Of a stretch of DNA of 64,000 bases, positions 12,153 through 31,349 are shown in pieces. Position 1 is the first letter of the stretch. Each line of letters opens with the position of its first letter. A model generated the notes under the pieces. That model made no database searches, was not told the origin of the DNA, and worked only from the letters and a program-made list of their open reading frames with translations. This DNA is from Glandiceps talaboti (Eukaryota > Hemichordata > Enteropneusta > Spengelidae): positions 8,946,453 to 9,010,452 of the forward strand of contig NC_135571.1 of NCBI RefSeq assembly GCF_964340395.1, in the 5' to 3' direction. Both the position numbers and the translations under genes were made by a program.

Positions 12153-12503
12153 TATAGAGTCTATTAGAGATAGAGATAGATAAATAAATTGATAAATTGA
12201 TCTCAGATAGATCTTAGATAGATAGATACTTCTTTCTGTAACTCTATTTAATTACACCCTAAATATACATATAGGCTGTCAGGCTTTGAAGGATTAAAAT
12301 TAGGCCTGTGGATTATTACAATGGGGCAAAACTGAACAGTAAATGGTCAAGCAGACAAATGTAAATACATTTTAGACTGGTAAAAACTGATATTCCCTCT
12401 TTTGTGATTAGTTCCATAGAATGTAAAACGTTATTCCACACAGGGAATGTTTTACATCTTCATCCCATGATTGATCGATTTTCATTTTTGTTGTTGTTAA
12501 TAG
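10622..12503. repeat. Non-coding leader intron with (TAGG)n/(TAGA)n at 11911-12160
   Basis: The predicted leader intron of copy 1. About 250 bp of mixed TAGG, TAGA and TAGC tetranucleotides dominate 11911-12160. A small hairpin (CATACCAGTAC/GTACTGGTATG) lies at about 11357-11385. Otherwise no gene seen. Confidence 0.6.
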
Positions 12504-12542
12504 GCTGATTTATAACACTTCTGCTATAAATACCATAACACT

Positions 12543-14055
12543 ATGTCCAGGGGAAGCAGCAGCAAATCTACCACCAAACATGGCGGCAAGGTAAAATCAT
12601 CAGGTATGGTATTTTTAGTTTGTTAAAATATGAGCTCAAAAACTCAAAAACTACTGAGCAGATTAGTGTGAAATTTGGTGGGAATGTTCTTATAGGTGTG
12701 TAGATTGAGAATTGTTCTTGACACGATGATCACATCATTGATATGCAAATTAGGTCTAAAAATGTGTCTTTTTAGTCAAAAACATAATTTCAAAACTACT
12801 GTGCAGATTGGGCTGAAATTTAATGGGGATGCATTTGGAAATGTATCGATGAAGAAATATTAAGCATATAATGATCTCATCAGGGATGTGCAAATTAGGT
12901 GTAAAAATGTGAATTTTGGTCAAAACCATCTCAAAGTTTTTTGGTCAATGAGACTTAAATTTGACAAGATGTTTCTAGCACTGTTATTCTGCAGATTTTG
13001 TTTAAAACATTTTGGCAATTGGCCCTAGCAACCATGACCACGCCCTTAGCAACAACCAAATGCCAATATATTTTGCTAAAATAACCTAAACTGGTACGCA
13101 AGTTGGGAAACATTCAACAAAAGTATGCAAATATCCCTAGCAACCATGAGCACACCCATAGCAACAGCCAAATGATGGTGTGTTTCACAAAGATAACAGA
13201 GGTTCTTAAACAAGTGAACAAATGCAGATATGCCTAGCAACAAGACCATGCCCATAGCAACAGCTAAATGATAATATATATTGCAAAGATAACAACAGGG
13301 CTAGATAGGCAACCAGATAATCATTCAGCAAATGAACATCTATACCTAACATAGATCAGCATGTGGATAAATATTTTTAAAAACTGTACAGTTGTGCTAC
13401 AATGCCATTGGCGCTATTTTATATTTTTAGTGTTTATTTACTCAGTTATTTGTTTTACCTCATCACTTTACAGTTCCATACATCCCTGGAAAAATGGACA
13501 TTCTGGAAGTAACAGACGATACTGTAAGCATTATGTGGAAAGCAGCGGTTGGTAATGTCGACAATTACAGGATTTCTCATTTTGGACCTGGTGAACTCGA
13601 AGTTGATGATTGCTATCTGGAGCCAGGGAAAGAAATGTACACTATAAAGGGACTGCAAGCTAACGTTGAATATACAGTGACTGTGACACCTTATTGCTGG
13701 GATTCAGGGGGAGCTGGTACACCTATCACTACAGTATGTGTACCTGGTAAGTATATTGATAGTGTACTTATGAGGCTATGGTGGGAATCCTAAATTCAAA
13801 GTAGGATATAACAGAATTACGATGAGACCTCTTTAAGAAGGAAAAGAATTTTGAAATTACCTAGAGGACATCTTGACAAAAAGATCAATTTCTTCTTAAA
13901 AATTAAGGCTTCACACCTTATGAGTTTTCATTAACAGTTTATAACGCATTAATTAATTCTTACATCAATCACTCATTTCCTTTTGATGTAATCATGGATG
14001 CTCTCCCTTTTCCTCCCCCTCCTCTCTCCCCCTCTCTCTCTCCATCCCCTCCCTC

Positions 14056-14147
<92 letters not shown>

Positions 14148-17100
14148 ATAAGTGTTTCCTTGTTCTGCAGAGTTTTACACCTATATTGGCACAACAGCCC
14201 TCATGTATACTTCATTACGAGCATACAATTCATTTCAGCCATTGTAAGTGCATATGACTAAAGCATTCACATTTCAACCTGTCTAGTCAACAGCCGGGTT
14301 GACTGGGCATAATGGATTGAAATCTTTCCAAAGAAGTTAGCCATTCAGAAACATATGGTACGGGTAACAAGAAAGCTCAAACCTGCAACCTAAAGATTCC
14401 AAACCAGCTACTACAACAATTTAGTAATCTAGTCATGAAAATATTACATACAGTGTGACACTTTTATCAAATACATGAAGAACCTCATGTAATAGAATAG
14501 TTACAGTTCACACTACATTTGTACACTCTTTTTTAAAGGGATTCCTAGCGCCAGTTCTACCATAGACTCTGCACGAAATGACGTAGAAAGCACTGCACAT
14601 GAGAGAGCAGCACTCAAAGAGTATATTAAAAGAAAAATTAAACCAAACAGAGGAGAACGCTTTGATATAAAAGTAGACAGGAAGATACCAATGATGTATC
14701 ATTGCTGTATTCAGCAGAGTTACTATACTGATAAAAATGCTGACAAACTACGATTCTGTCCAGAAGTAGAATTTGTTGACAGCACAAACACATGCGATCT
14801 TGGCGGACCAATGAGGGAGTACTTCACCCTATTAATGCAGCATATCATGATTGGATACTATGCTGAACCAGATGAAGATAACGATCCTGATGTTGACCCA
14901 ATCTTTGAAGGTGAAGATGACCATAAAGTACCAACACATGACGACGTATTGCTGGTTAAAAAGATCTATATGATGGTTGGTAGAATGGTTCAACATTCTA
15001 TCATATGGGGAGGACCAGGGCTTGCTGGACTTGCCCAGTCTGTCAAGGATTACGTCACTACTGGTTCTATCGAGGAAGTCAACCTCGATATCAGTGATGT
15101 ACCTGACTATGAAATTCGCGAAAATATCCAAAGTGTAAGAAAATATTCATTTTTTATTACATTAACATTTTATTTATAGCAATTTAGCAGTGTACGCCTC
15201 TTGAAGAACAAAAAGTATTTTTTTTATAAAATTCAAAATGGAAGTGGCATTAAGAATGATCAAGAGAGAGAGTCTCTTGGCAACAATAAACAAATTCAGA
15301 ATGCAAACTGTTTGAACCGATTTCAGACTAGACAGCTGCAATTGCGAAAATGTTACTGCAAGTTTTCGACTATAACCTCTAGCCTCACAGATTGCCACTG
15401 GATGAAATGGTTCACAGATTTTTTTATGTTTGTTTATTTATTTTTTATTTTTTGTTTATTTTTTTTTGTTTAATTCCTCTGTAGATTATGGATAGTAATG
15501 GTGACCACCTAAAGAAGCTAGGACAGACACCAGAAATTATAACCATGCTAGCAGATGCAGGTTTTGTCAACAGACTGGTCAATGATAAAAGTAAACATTA
15601 CTGTATTCAACAACTGTTATTACACAACATCATTAAAAGACGCCAAGAAGAACTGGATCAATTCAGAACTGGTTTTAATAGTCTGTCACTTGCTGAGGTA
15701 GGAACAGCCTTTCCATGAAATGTTAGAGCTATAACGTGTAATATTCTCATCATTTTTCTACATCAATTGACAGTGTTAGTACATTTTAGGGCTAAATTTC
15801 ATTGACTTGTATTTTAAGTGCATCAATATTCTAATTTTAATATACTGTATGCTTTCTCTACTGATTTAAGAGAAAAATCTTCTTTTTTTTCTGAAAAGGA
15901 TTATTTAAGTCATGTGGCTATAGCTACTAAAAAGTGATTTGGGATGGCCCTCACCGGACTTCTTGGGAGATAAATGTTTATATTTTGAAGAATGATCCAG
16001 TATAAATTAAGATTATTATTAAGTGTTCATGAATTCAATGGCTTGCAAAGGGATTGCATTATTTTTCAGAGTTGTGTGTGTACACTTTTTTTGGAAACTT
16101 CCACAAACAAATTGTTCATGAATTGTCTCAAGACATCCTCCCTGCTGCCACAGTGAATTTTGCATATACTTTCTTTTATAGGTCTTGGGCAGAAGTAATG
16201 ATATTGTACGTATAGTATTTCCTAAACAAGCGGACACAGTGGTATCACTTTGTGAATTGTCACCTTTGATACACTTTGATGATTTGGATACAACAGACAA
16301 AGGAAAAACTGCAGAGTTTTTCACCACTTACTTACAAGAGTGTGATAGAAGAAAGATTGCAGCTGGTATGTATCTGATCACAATACCACCCTGTACTAAA
16401 CTTGCAATTATATTACAAGCTTGCAAATGCATACTCCATCCAATACCCAATCCTCATCCATATATGGCCACTTTAATGTCATGATTATATAGATTTTAGT
16501 TTTGTAAAATATTTCTAACAGTATCTGGACTTAGTACTCTGTCAGATCCTGATAAGTTGAATTTTTTTAGTTTTGTGAAAAACAGCTAATGTTTTTGAAA
16601 AAGTTCTTGCTAAGGAGAAAAGACAGGTTGTATAGATACGGTGAAGGATATAATAATACTACCTGTAACATCATTTTGTAGATATTTATTTAAAACATTG
16701 AATTTAAAATGGCATAATTTTAAACTCATTGCCCTGGGAGTTTTTCTATAAATTTACCCTTTTTTTAAATGTAAAGTACCTCACGTCACAATTGTAGGTA
16801 AATTACTTACAGCTGATCACACAAATTTAGTCTGTAACATCAATTTAGTGACTTGAAAAAGAAACTCAATACTTTCAAAATAACTTGAAGTATGTTCCAT
16901 GTGCATGAACAAGCTTCTATTTCTCTCTGTACAATTGCAGTGTAACATTAATATTCATGCAAAACTATTTCACCATGACACAAAAATATTTAAAATTGTC
17001 CACTTCAAGTGTTCCTAGGCCATAAACTACTTCACACATGTGAATAAATCTGTGGGAAAAACTAGCTACCTATTTTGAATATACCTGTAAGATATATTCT

Positions 17101-17424
17101 TGGCAATTGGCAACTGGCATTACAGAGAAATTCATTTATTATCCACCATTCATATTCTGTTCATGTTGACTTGTTGTTATTACAGGTACTGATGACAAAT
17201 CAGTTGTATCACTTGGAAAACTTCTACAGTTTATCACAGGTTGTCCAACCATGCCACCTAAGTCGTATGACAAGATACAGGTTACATTCCACAGTCAACG
17301 ATTACCAATTGCTGAGACATGTTTCCAGGAGGTGTGCATTCCAACAATCTACAAAACTTACAAAGAATTCAGAGATCGAATGGATGAAGCCATACTTAAC
17401 TGTGCAGGTTTTGGTATGCTGTAA
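12543..17424 (+). CDS. FN3-HECT E3 ubiquitin ligase, copy 1 (G2E3-like HECT)
   Basis: Six coding exons: 12543-12603, 13474-13746, 14539-15134, 15485-15697, 16182-16365, 17186-17424 (1566 nt, 521 aa), intron phases 1,1,0,0,1. Residues 1-20 are a Ser/Lys-rich tail (MSRGSSSKSTT); 21-111 one fibronectin III domain (IMWKAA, DNYRISHFG, VEYTVTVTPY); 112-521 a HECT domain of the G2E3-like branch, with DLGGPMREYF at 198-207, WGGPGLAGLAQSV and a C-lobe with LPIAETCF. Cys488 is the expected thioester cysteine, 33 residues from the end, so transfer of ubiquitin to substrates is predicted. The exon carrying the ATG starts at 12504 after TTAATAG. Unlike copies 2 and 3 it lacks the first FN3 and the linker exons and has no Gly2. 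No PHD fingers (known from vertebrate G2E3) are present. Domain calls are firm; substrate and pathway are unknown. Confidence 0.85.
12630..12960 (+). repeat. Diverged tandem repeat, about 150-bp unit
   Basis: AAACTACTGAGCAGATT, GAAATTTGGTGGGAATG and ATATGCAAATTAG recur as AAACTACTGTGCAGATT, GAAATTTAATGGGGATG and ATGTGCAAATTAG about 150 bp on, in copy 1 intron 1. Typical of dispersed invertebrate satellite-like repeats. Confidence 0.6.
13021..13300 (+). repeat. Three diverged units with paired TAGCAAC half-sites
   Basis: Units of about 105 bp in copy 1 intron 1, each with two TAGCAAC words about 20 bp apart (CCTAGCAACCATGACCACGC type) and an AAATG word. TAGCAAC resembles the half-site of an RFX X-box. 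Confidence 0.6.
14000..14140. repeat. (CT)n microsatellite in copy 1 intron 2
   Basis: Pyrimidine tract that becomes a pure CT repeat over its last 75 bp. Confidence 0.95.
16434..16480 (+). mobile_element. End fragment of the 350-bp foldback family
   Basis: CCCAATCCTCATCCATATAT then GGCCACTTTAA matches the right end of the foldback at 33333-33682. Lies in copy 1 intron 5. Confidence 0.5.
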
Positions 17425-18349
17425 AGTGTGAAGGGATATTAGACAAGTTTAAAAGTTTAACTGTTTGGAGGTAATTTTGCTGTTTATTACAGGATGCCTG
17501 TATATATATAGCCATTATTTGCTATTTAGAAAACTAAAACAAACGGGGCGCATTCGATTTGCACATTCACAATCATGATTTCTCGTTTGATAAGTACCAA
17601 TCACAATCATGATTAGTAATCACAGTAATCATGCCCCGAAAAAATGATTGACATGATTACAATATGGCCGACAGCGTAATATCATATAAGGGGATTGCAC
17701 ACGGGTGGCTGATGGCAAGTTAGAAATGACGAAAACATTATTTAACTTAAATGAATTGTGTTTGGTGAGCTTGGTAATTTTTTATCATTGTAATCATTTT
17801 TGACAATGTAAAATCATTTAATTTATAGGAAATATGTGAAACTTTTAAAGATGTTGACATGTAAGTAATCATGATCATGATCGAGCATATTGTTTACAAC
17901 CTCATTTCTTGTGAGTCACCACATAGTAAGAGATAGGGGAACACCAAAAATTGGCTTAGAGGGCACACTGCTAGCAACTATGGCAGAAGATGATGTTGAA
18001 TGCTATCGAATGTACACATTGGCACTAACATGGTACACAAAAATTTTCAAATCTAGTTGAAGACACTGCACTTAAAATGGGTTTTATTGCAGTGCCTGAC
18101 TATGTTTAGTGTAATGGCATATGATTTTGGGTGCTAAAATAGCACCTGGGTAACTTCTCAAGAAGTCCGACTTCAGTTGATATTTGTTCAGATATTGAGT
18201 ATTTTCAGTATGAGTTTATGAAAGGCCCTGGTGATGACAACATATTTACCTTAATCTTTTTGTTTTCAACTCTATGCATTATTGATTGTTGATTTGTTTG
18301 TTTTCGTAGACTGTAAATATTTACTCAACAACTCACATAACAACATAGA
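17425..18349. other. Downstream of copy 1, no gene; contains a reverse MITE end
   Basis: AT-rich sequence. At 17911-17970 a reversed CCAGTGTGCCCTCTA MITE end is present (TAGTAAGAGATAGGGGAACA, then GGCTTAGAGGGCACACTG). No polyadenylation signal stands out, and no open frame resembles a protein family. Confidence 0.5.
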
Positions 18350-18447
18350 CTGTAAGATACGGCGTGACGTTTCGCCCTCACCGGCCTCCTCTCGAAGAGT
18401 TGGCCGATGTGTGACGGCGCCCCGTCACGACGTACCTTACAGACTAA
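18350..18447. mobile_element. MITE, second copy of the CTTAGTCTGTAAGGTACG family
   Basis: GACTGTAAGATACGGCGTGACG on the left and CGTACCTTACAGACTAAG on the right form inverted repeats around a short middle. The same termini occur in the insertion at 9253-9321. No clear target duplication here. Confidence 0.7.
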
Positions 18448-18965
18448 GTCTGACTGAATTTCAACTCGATGAAGTTGACGAATTTATAATTTTTTATCAT
18501 ATTCAAGCTTATAGCTGACGACTGTATATCATTTACATATCTGGAGATAAATGATATTTTATTCAAAAAATCCTGTTATTCATTTCTCTGCTAAAAGATT
18601 TATACCTACTTTTTTTTGTAAGTTCTCAGTATAATCAACGCATTATCAGGTAAATCAAATTGCCTGTTTTCAGCCGACATCGAATTCTACATACAAGAGA
18701 TGTTCTAAATATACAGCCCAAGAATATTAATCTTGTGATTATTTTGATTGATAAAACAGTATAATTACTTTCAATCACTCCTTCGTTTCTGTTCTCCATT
18801 TTACCAGTTGGAGGTTTGGTGGGCAGAGTGCTTTGTTGTTTTAATATGAAAACAAACGTGATATTGATGAAAACAGACCTAGTGTTCTTGGTGAAAACAG
18901 GAAAAGGCGGACACTAAGCTGGAAAATGTCCAACAATGTGTTTCTAAATGAATTGTTCACCGTAG

Positions 18966-19235
18966 TTGTTGACCCATATCCGGGCGATAGTTCATTCTTT
19001 CAATATTTGTCACGATTCAACTTTCAAACGTACGAGTTCGCCGGACAACAGCTATTGTTCTTTTGCATATAAACAAATCAAATTTCGTAAACCTTCTCGT
19101 GTTCAAGTATTATACGACGGATATTCGGATGGTACACCGACTTTTTTTCGGCTTATTCCTAGCTACTTAGTGCGTCGAGATCTTCACGGCCAACATTTGT
19201 TTCGTCAACTGTCGTGTTCAAGGGACACAAAGCAG
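18966..19235 (+). promoter_or_regulatory. Putative 5' leader exon and promoter of FN3-HECT copy 2
   Basis: Sequence ending GACACAAAGCAG is followed by donor GTAAGTTG and by CATGGCAACTGTTGTT, matching the arrangement after 10603. The next exon would start at 20377 (after TGTGACAG) and carry the ATG. An open frame through this stretch resembles no family and is treated as non-coding. The 5' end is not defined. Confidence 0.45.
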
Positions 19236-19239
19236 GTAA

Positions 19240-19253
19240 GTTGTCATGGCAAC
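19240..19253. promoter_or_regulatory. RFX X-box-like palindrome, copy 2
   Basis: GTTGTCATGGCAAC, one mismatch from GTTNCCATRGNAAC, four bases into the predicted leader intron. Confidence 0.45.
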
Positions 19254-19706
19254 TGTTGTTATTCGACTGTTGTTTGGCTACGAATGAATTTCTACTTCTA
19301 CGAAATACATTTTGTACATCTCACCGCGAGTGTAATACGTCACACACTGACTTACACGTTCCGTCTTCGACAGGGTAATCTCACGGTGAATTAAATGGAT
19401 GGACATAATGCGATGTTACAACTAAGTCAAACCCATTGTATTTTGACATGGACCACAGATAATATTGTGTATACGGGTGGTTGTTTTCGACAATAATCAA
19501 AGCTAAACATGTGCACAACACTATAGAATCCGTAAGGCCATTGTTGTGTGCTGGTTGACTCAATACAAGTGTGTGATACTATGCGTGTATATTCAGCAGC
19601 ATCTAATATTTATGCCAACAAATATTGAACAGCGAAAAATAGTGACAAAATGTATAAATGATAACTTTGACATTGATCTCTATCATAAAAAAAAGTTTCA
19701 GTATTT

Positions 19707-19708
<2 letters not shown>

Positions 19709-19790
<82 letters not shown>

Positions 19791-19802
19791 CTCTCTCTCT
19801 CA
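19709..19802. repeat. (CT)n microsatellite
   Basis: About 80 bp of uninterrupted CT followed by a CCGT interruption and more CT, in the predicted leader intron of copy 2. Confidence 0.95.
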
Positions 19803-20405
19803 TTCCGCGTGCAAAAGGAACTTGTTCGTGAATCGTATACCTTTATAATAGAAAACGTTATGTTGTGAAGCATTGCTAAAGCTACTGTTGTATCGTATGT
19901 CGCAAAATACAGTAGTTCAACCCGAGTTTAACTTATTATTTACCTGCACTCCTCTTTCCGCAATATAATAGTCTATGTGTCATTAAATCAAAGCGTCCTT
20001 TATGAGGCTGCCGTTCAGTCTTTTCATCAGATTAACCTCTGATGACCCACATTCAGACAGCTACACAATACGACCATTATAGAATTCTACCACCATTGAC
20101 TTGTACACCAACTTGTATATCAGTCTGTCTCAACTACTAGGACGTACCATTCCAGATATCTAAGTCTGGATATATGTAGACGATTACCAGGGCGTTCAAT
20201 TGCTTGAATTTGTGATTTAGGGTGAATTTAGTAATAAATATCAAAGTTAGATTTTACACAGTGTAAAAAGCTTTTCTTTCAGTTCTAAAAATCTTTTGAC
20301 ACATTCTGCTGTAACGGGAAAATTACTTTATGTCTTCTTTGCATCCACTGAGATTTATTCATGTTGTTTGTGACAGAGTTGTAGATAATATACCGTGAAC
20401 CAATC

Positions 20406-28132
<7,727 letters not shown>

Positions 28133-28179
28133 AACCTTGTTTTAATACAATGTTACTATGGAGCTGAAATACCTGATGA

Positions 28180-28344
28180 CCAGTGTGCCCTCTAATGATA
28201 GCCAATTTTTGTTGTTGTGAGTCAAAATGAGAAAAACAGGGATTTTTTGTGACTAGTTAGAGATAGGGGAACAGCAAATTTTGGTGTGTCATTTGAAATT
28301 GTGTGTGTCAGTGGCGCGTCAAATTAGCGTAGAGGGCACACTGG
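28180..28344. mobile_element. Complete CCAGTGTGCCCTCTA MITE, just after copy 2
   Basis: A 165-bp element with perfect 15-bp terminal inverted repeats (CCAGTGTGCCCTCTA, TAGAGGGCACACTGG) flanked by a 6-bp direct repeat TGATGA (28174-28179, 28345-28350). It begins 47 bp after the stop of copy 2, so it probably lies in that gene's 3' UTR or flank. Reference copy for the family. Confidence 0.75.
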
Positions 28345-28350
28345 TGATGA

Positions 28351-29540
28351 CAGTTGAAAATGAGTAGATGTACAAAGTCAAAACATTACGCACACAGATC
28401 TAGGACAAAATATGTATGCAAGGAAATGCTATGGGAATCATACATTAATTGTAATAGCAGTTGAAAAACTTCATTTTAACACAATGTGGGTATAAAAGTG
28501 ACCTACCTGATGAAAATTAGCAGATGTACACAGTCAAAACATTACGCACACATATCTGGGACAAAATACATGTGCAAGGTAATGCCATATGGGAATCATA
28601 CATTTTGAATGTAATATATTGTTATAATTTACATTTGTTTTCCAACATATACAACTTATATCAACAAGCAATGACTTTCATATATCTATAATGACCTATG
28701 AATGAAACACCAAACCAACATCATTTTGGCTGTAACATACAATAACTTTGTGTTCATAGGTGAAAAATACCAAACTAGTTTCTTTCCAAATTTTCAGTGT
28801 TAGGCTTTGAACATAGTCTGTTATTTATACATACATACACATGGACATCACCAATCAGATTATAGCCTAGGAAATTGCCAGTAATTATACTGCCATTTGC
28901 AGGTGATAAATGGTCCATGCAGGCGAGTTTCTGTTAAGTACCTGCATTCAGTGATCCATGTATGTCATGTATAAGTAATATCATTTCCTATCAATATGCC
29001 TATTTTTACAAATAGGACATTAGATTGGCAAAGTCCAAAAAAGTAAATAATCTTGTGTATTTTGGGTAAAAATATATTTCATATTCAAAATGTAGTCCAA
29101 ATATAACATCCAAGTATTTGTAATATTTTTATGAAATTGAGAATATCATTTAATTTGATAAAATATCAGCCTCTTCATTTACATTTTTTTTGTTTTCAGT
29201 AGAAAGTACATTTATTTCCTATCCTTTGAAGTTTTTCACAATATCATATTTATAACAAATGTAAACACACACACACACATCTACATATTTCTGTTTGTTT
29301 GTTTGTTTGTTTGTTTGTTTGTTTGTTTGTTCTTTGCTTTGTATATCATACATCAGTATCTATGAAGAATTCTCATTTGTATTTTTCATCTTCTATAGAA
29401 CATGCAGTGTATATATTTGTAATTTTAATGTTTGCCATTGTAACAGTATTGTTACTAGATTCTATTACTAACATTTGAATATAAATCTTTAATTTATAAT
29501 GATTTATAGTTGTCATGTTGGGATGAATGAATGATTGACA
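28351..29540. other. Intergenic between copies 2 and 3, no gene seen
   Basis: AT-rich. It has a direct near-repeat (about 28375-28440 and 28515-28590, CAAAACATTACGCACACA) and a (TTTG)n tract at 29289-29332. Confidence 0.5.
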
Positions 29541-29584
29541 TCTATATCTATCTGCCTGTCTGTCTGTCTGTCTGTCTGTCTGTA

Positions 29585-29665
<81 letters not shown>

Positions 29666-29720
29666 GTCTATCTATGTCTATCTATCTGTCTATCTATCTA
29701 TCTATCTGTCTATCTATCTG

Positions 29721-29755
<35 letters not shown>

Positions 29756-29778
29756 GTCTATCTATGTCTATCTATCTG

Positions 29779-29845
<67 letters not shown>

Positions 29846-29900
29846 GTCTATCTATGTCTATCTATCTGTCTATCTATCTATCTATCTGTCTATCTATCTG

Positions 29901-29935
<35 letters not shown>

Positions 29936-29960
29936 GTCTATCTATGTCTATCTGTCTGTA

Positions 29961-30001
<41 letters not shown>

Positions 30002-30088
30002 GTCTATCTATGTCTATCTATCTGTCTATCTATCTATCTATCTGTCTATCTATCTGTCTATCTATCTATCTATCTGTCTATCTATCTT

Positions 30089-30131
<43 letters not shown>

Positions 30132-30148
30132 GTCTGTCTATCTGTCTG

Positions 30149-30196
<48 letters not shown>

Positions 30197-30340
30197 CCTA
30201 CCTACCTACCTACCTACCTACCTACCTAAACTACCCAACTGTCTGTATGTACCTCTAAAATCATCCATCCAATTGTCTACCCCATCCAATTACACAGCTA
30301 TCAGACATTCCAAACACCTATCTATCTATCTATCTATCTG

Positions 30341-30380
<40 letters not shown>

Positions 30381-30418
30381 CCTACCTACCTACCTACCTA
30401 CCTACCTACCTACCTAAA
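29541..30418. repeat. (CTAT)n/(CTGT)n megasatellite-like tract with 90-bp higher-order period
   Basis: Almost 900 bp of CTAT with CTGT and a rarer ATGT variant. The CTATGTCTA word recurs at 29674, 29764, 29854 and 29944 (exactly 90 bp), then about 66 bp on. The tract ends in CTAC runs and a block ending ACTACCCAACTGTCTGTATG, which is duplicated at about 30194-30250 and 30380-30440. Confidence 0.9.
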
Positions 30419-30439
30419 CTACCCAACTGTCTGTATGTC

Positions 30440-30880
30440 TCTTTTTTCAAAAAAAATTAAATAAATAAAATCGAAAAAATTTGGAAGTCTCACGAAAAAT
30501 ATGTGGAAACTGACATCAACTTAAAAAGACAATATAAAACTGTTCTTCCAATCTGTAATGGCTGTACATCTGATAGGACCCTAGACTTTTTTTTAAAGTA
30601 ATTCAAAAAAATGTTGAAAACTCTAAAAATTTCTCAAAGTCGACGACATTATCATGTTGTGATCAAAGCAACATGGCAGAATACAGTGTAGCACACAATG
30701 TCGTCTGCTGCAAACACATCAAAGATAAATCTCTGTTGACCTACATAAATTGTAACAACCTGAACCAGACCAAGAAAAAATAGTAAAATAAAAAATAAAA
30801 ATTAAAAAATTCTACCTACCCCACCCTGTTTTGAAACTGGGCATTATCCGAGCCACACATTTTTTTTCCTCTCCCACTCC
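30440..30880 (+). mobile_element. Copy of the TTAGGCCTAA repeat family
   Basis: AAATCGAAAAAATTTGGAAG, AAACTGACATCAACTT, CTGTTCTTCCAATCTGTAAT and CTACCTACCCCACC match, in order, the element at 39143-39535. The left end is lost in the CTAC repeat. Confidence 0.65.
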
Positions 30881-31335
30881 CCTTTTCATAAACTAAGGAT
30901 AATTTTCTTTCCATAAGTTCAGTAAAATAATTCACAAGATGACATGTTTGTCTTTAGTTGTGGTGTCGCTGTAAATTCACCAATAATAATATGGGCATAG
31001 TCTTGTTAACAAAGAGGCTTGAACTGTCCTTGCAACTTGTTGACACACTCACCCCTAGCCTGGTCAAAGTTCATGTTGTAAATATTGTCACCAGAGCTTA
31101 GCCATGCATGTCAGATATAAAGTGGTCTACAACTCATGAATTTACTACACCAGCACGTTTGACCACGTAAGTAGCCTATACAGAATCTATTGGTGTGTAT
31201 TAGAACTTGTACGACAGAAGTTTTGATCTTGTAAGATAAGTCTACCTGACTTTATGTCACATGGAATTTCTGGGTCAGTATTGTTCTTTTGCCGGCTATC
31301 GTCTGTGGAGGGAAATAAGACAAATCAGTTACGTT

Positions 31336-31349
31336 GTTCCCATGGCAAC
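31336..31349. promoter_or_regulatory. Perfect RFX X-box motif in the copy 3 leader region
   Basis: GTTCCCATGGCAAC fits GTTNCCATRGNAAC at every position. The flanks (CAGTTAC before, TTTGTTGTCAT after) align with the copy 1 leader at 10593-10635, so this is probably the copy 3 promoter/leader region, 2.7 kb upstream of its ATG. The GTAAG donor seen in copies 1 and 2 is not preserved here. Confidence 0.5.

Noticed and set aside
18966-19394. A 142-codon open frame upstream of copy 2
   Set aside because: No family resemblance, and it runs across a strong GTAAGT donor shared with copy 1; better read as leader and intron.
29531-30464. Long open frames of repeated Tyr-Leu-Ser-Ile
   Set aside because: Translation of the (CTAT)n tract, open in all three frames of one strand; no start context, splice logic or non-repetitive sequence.
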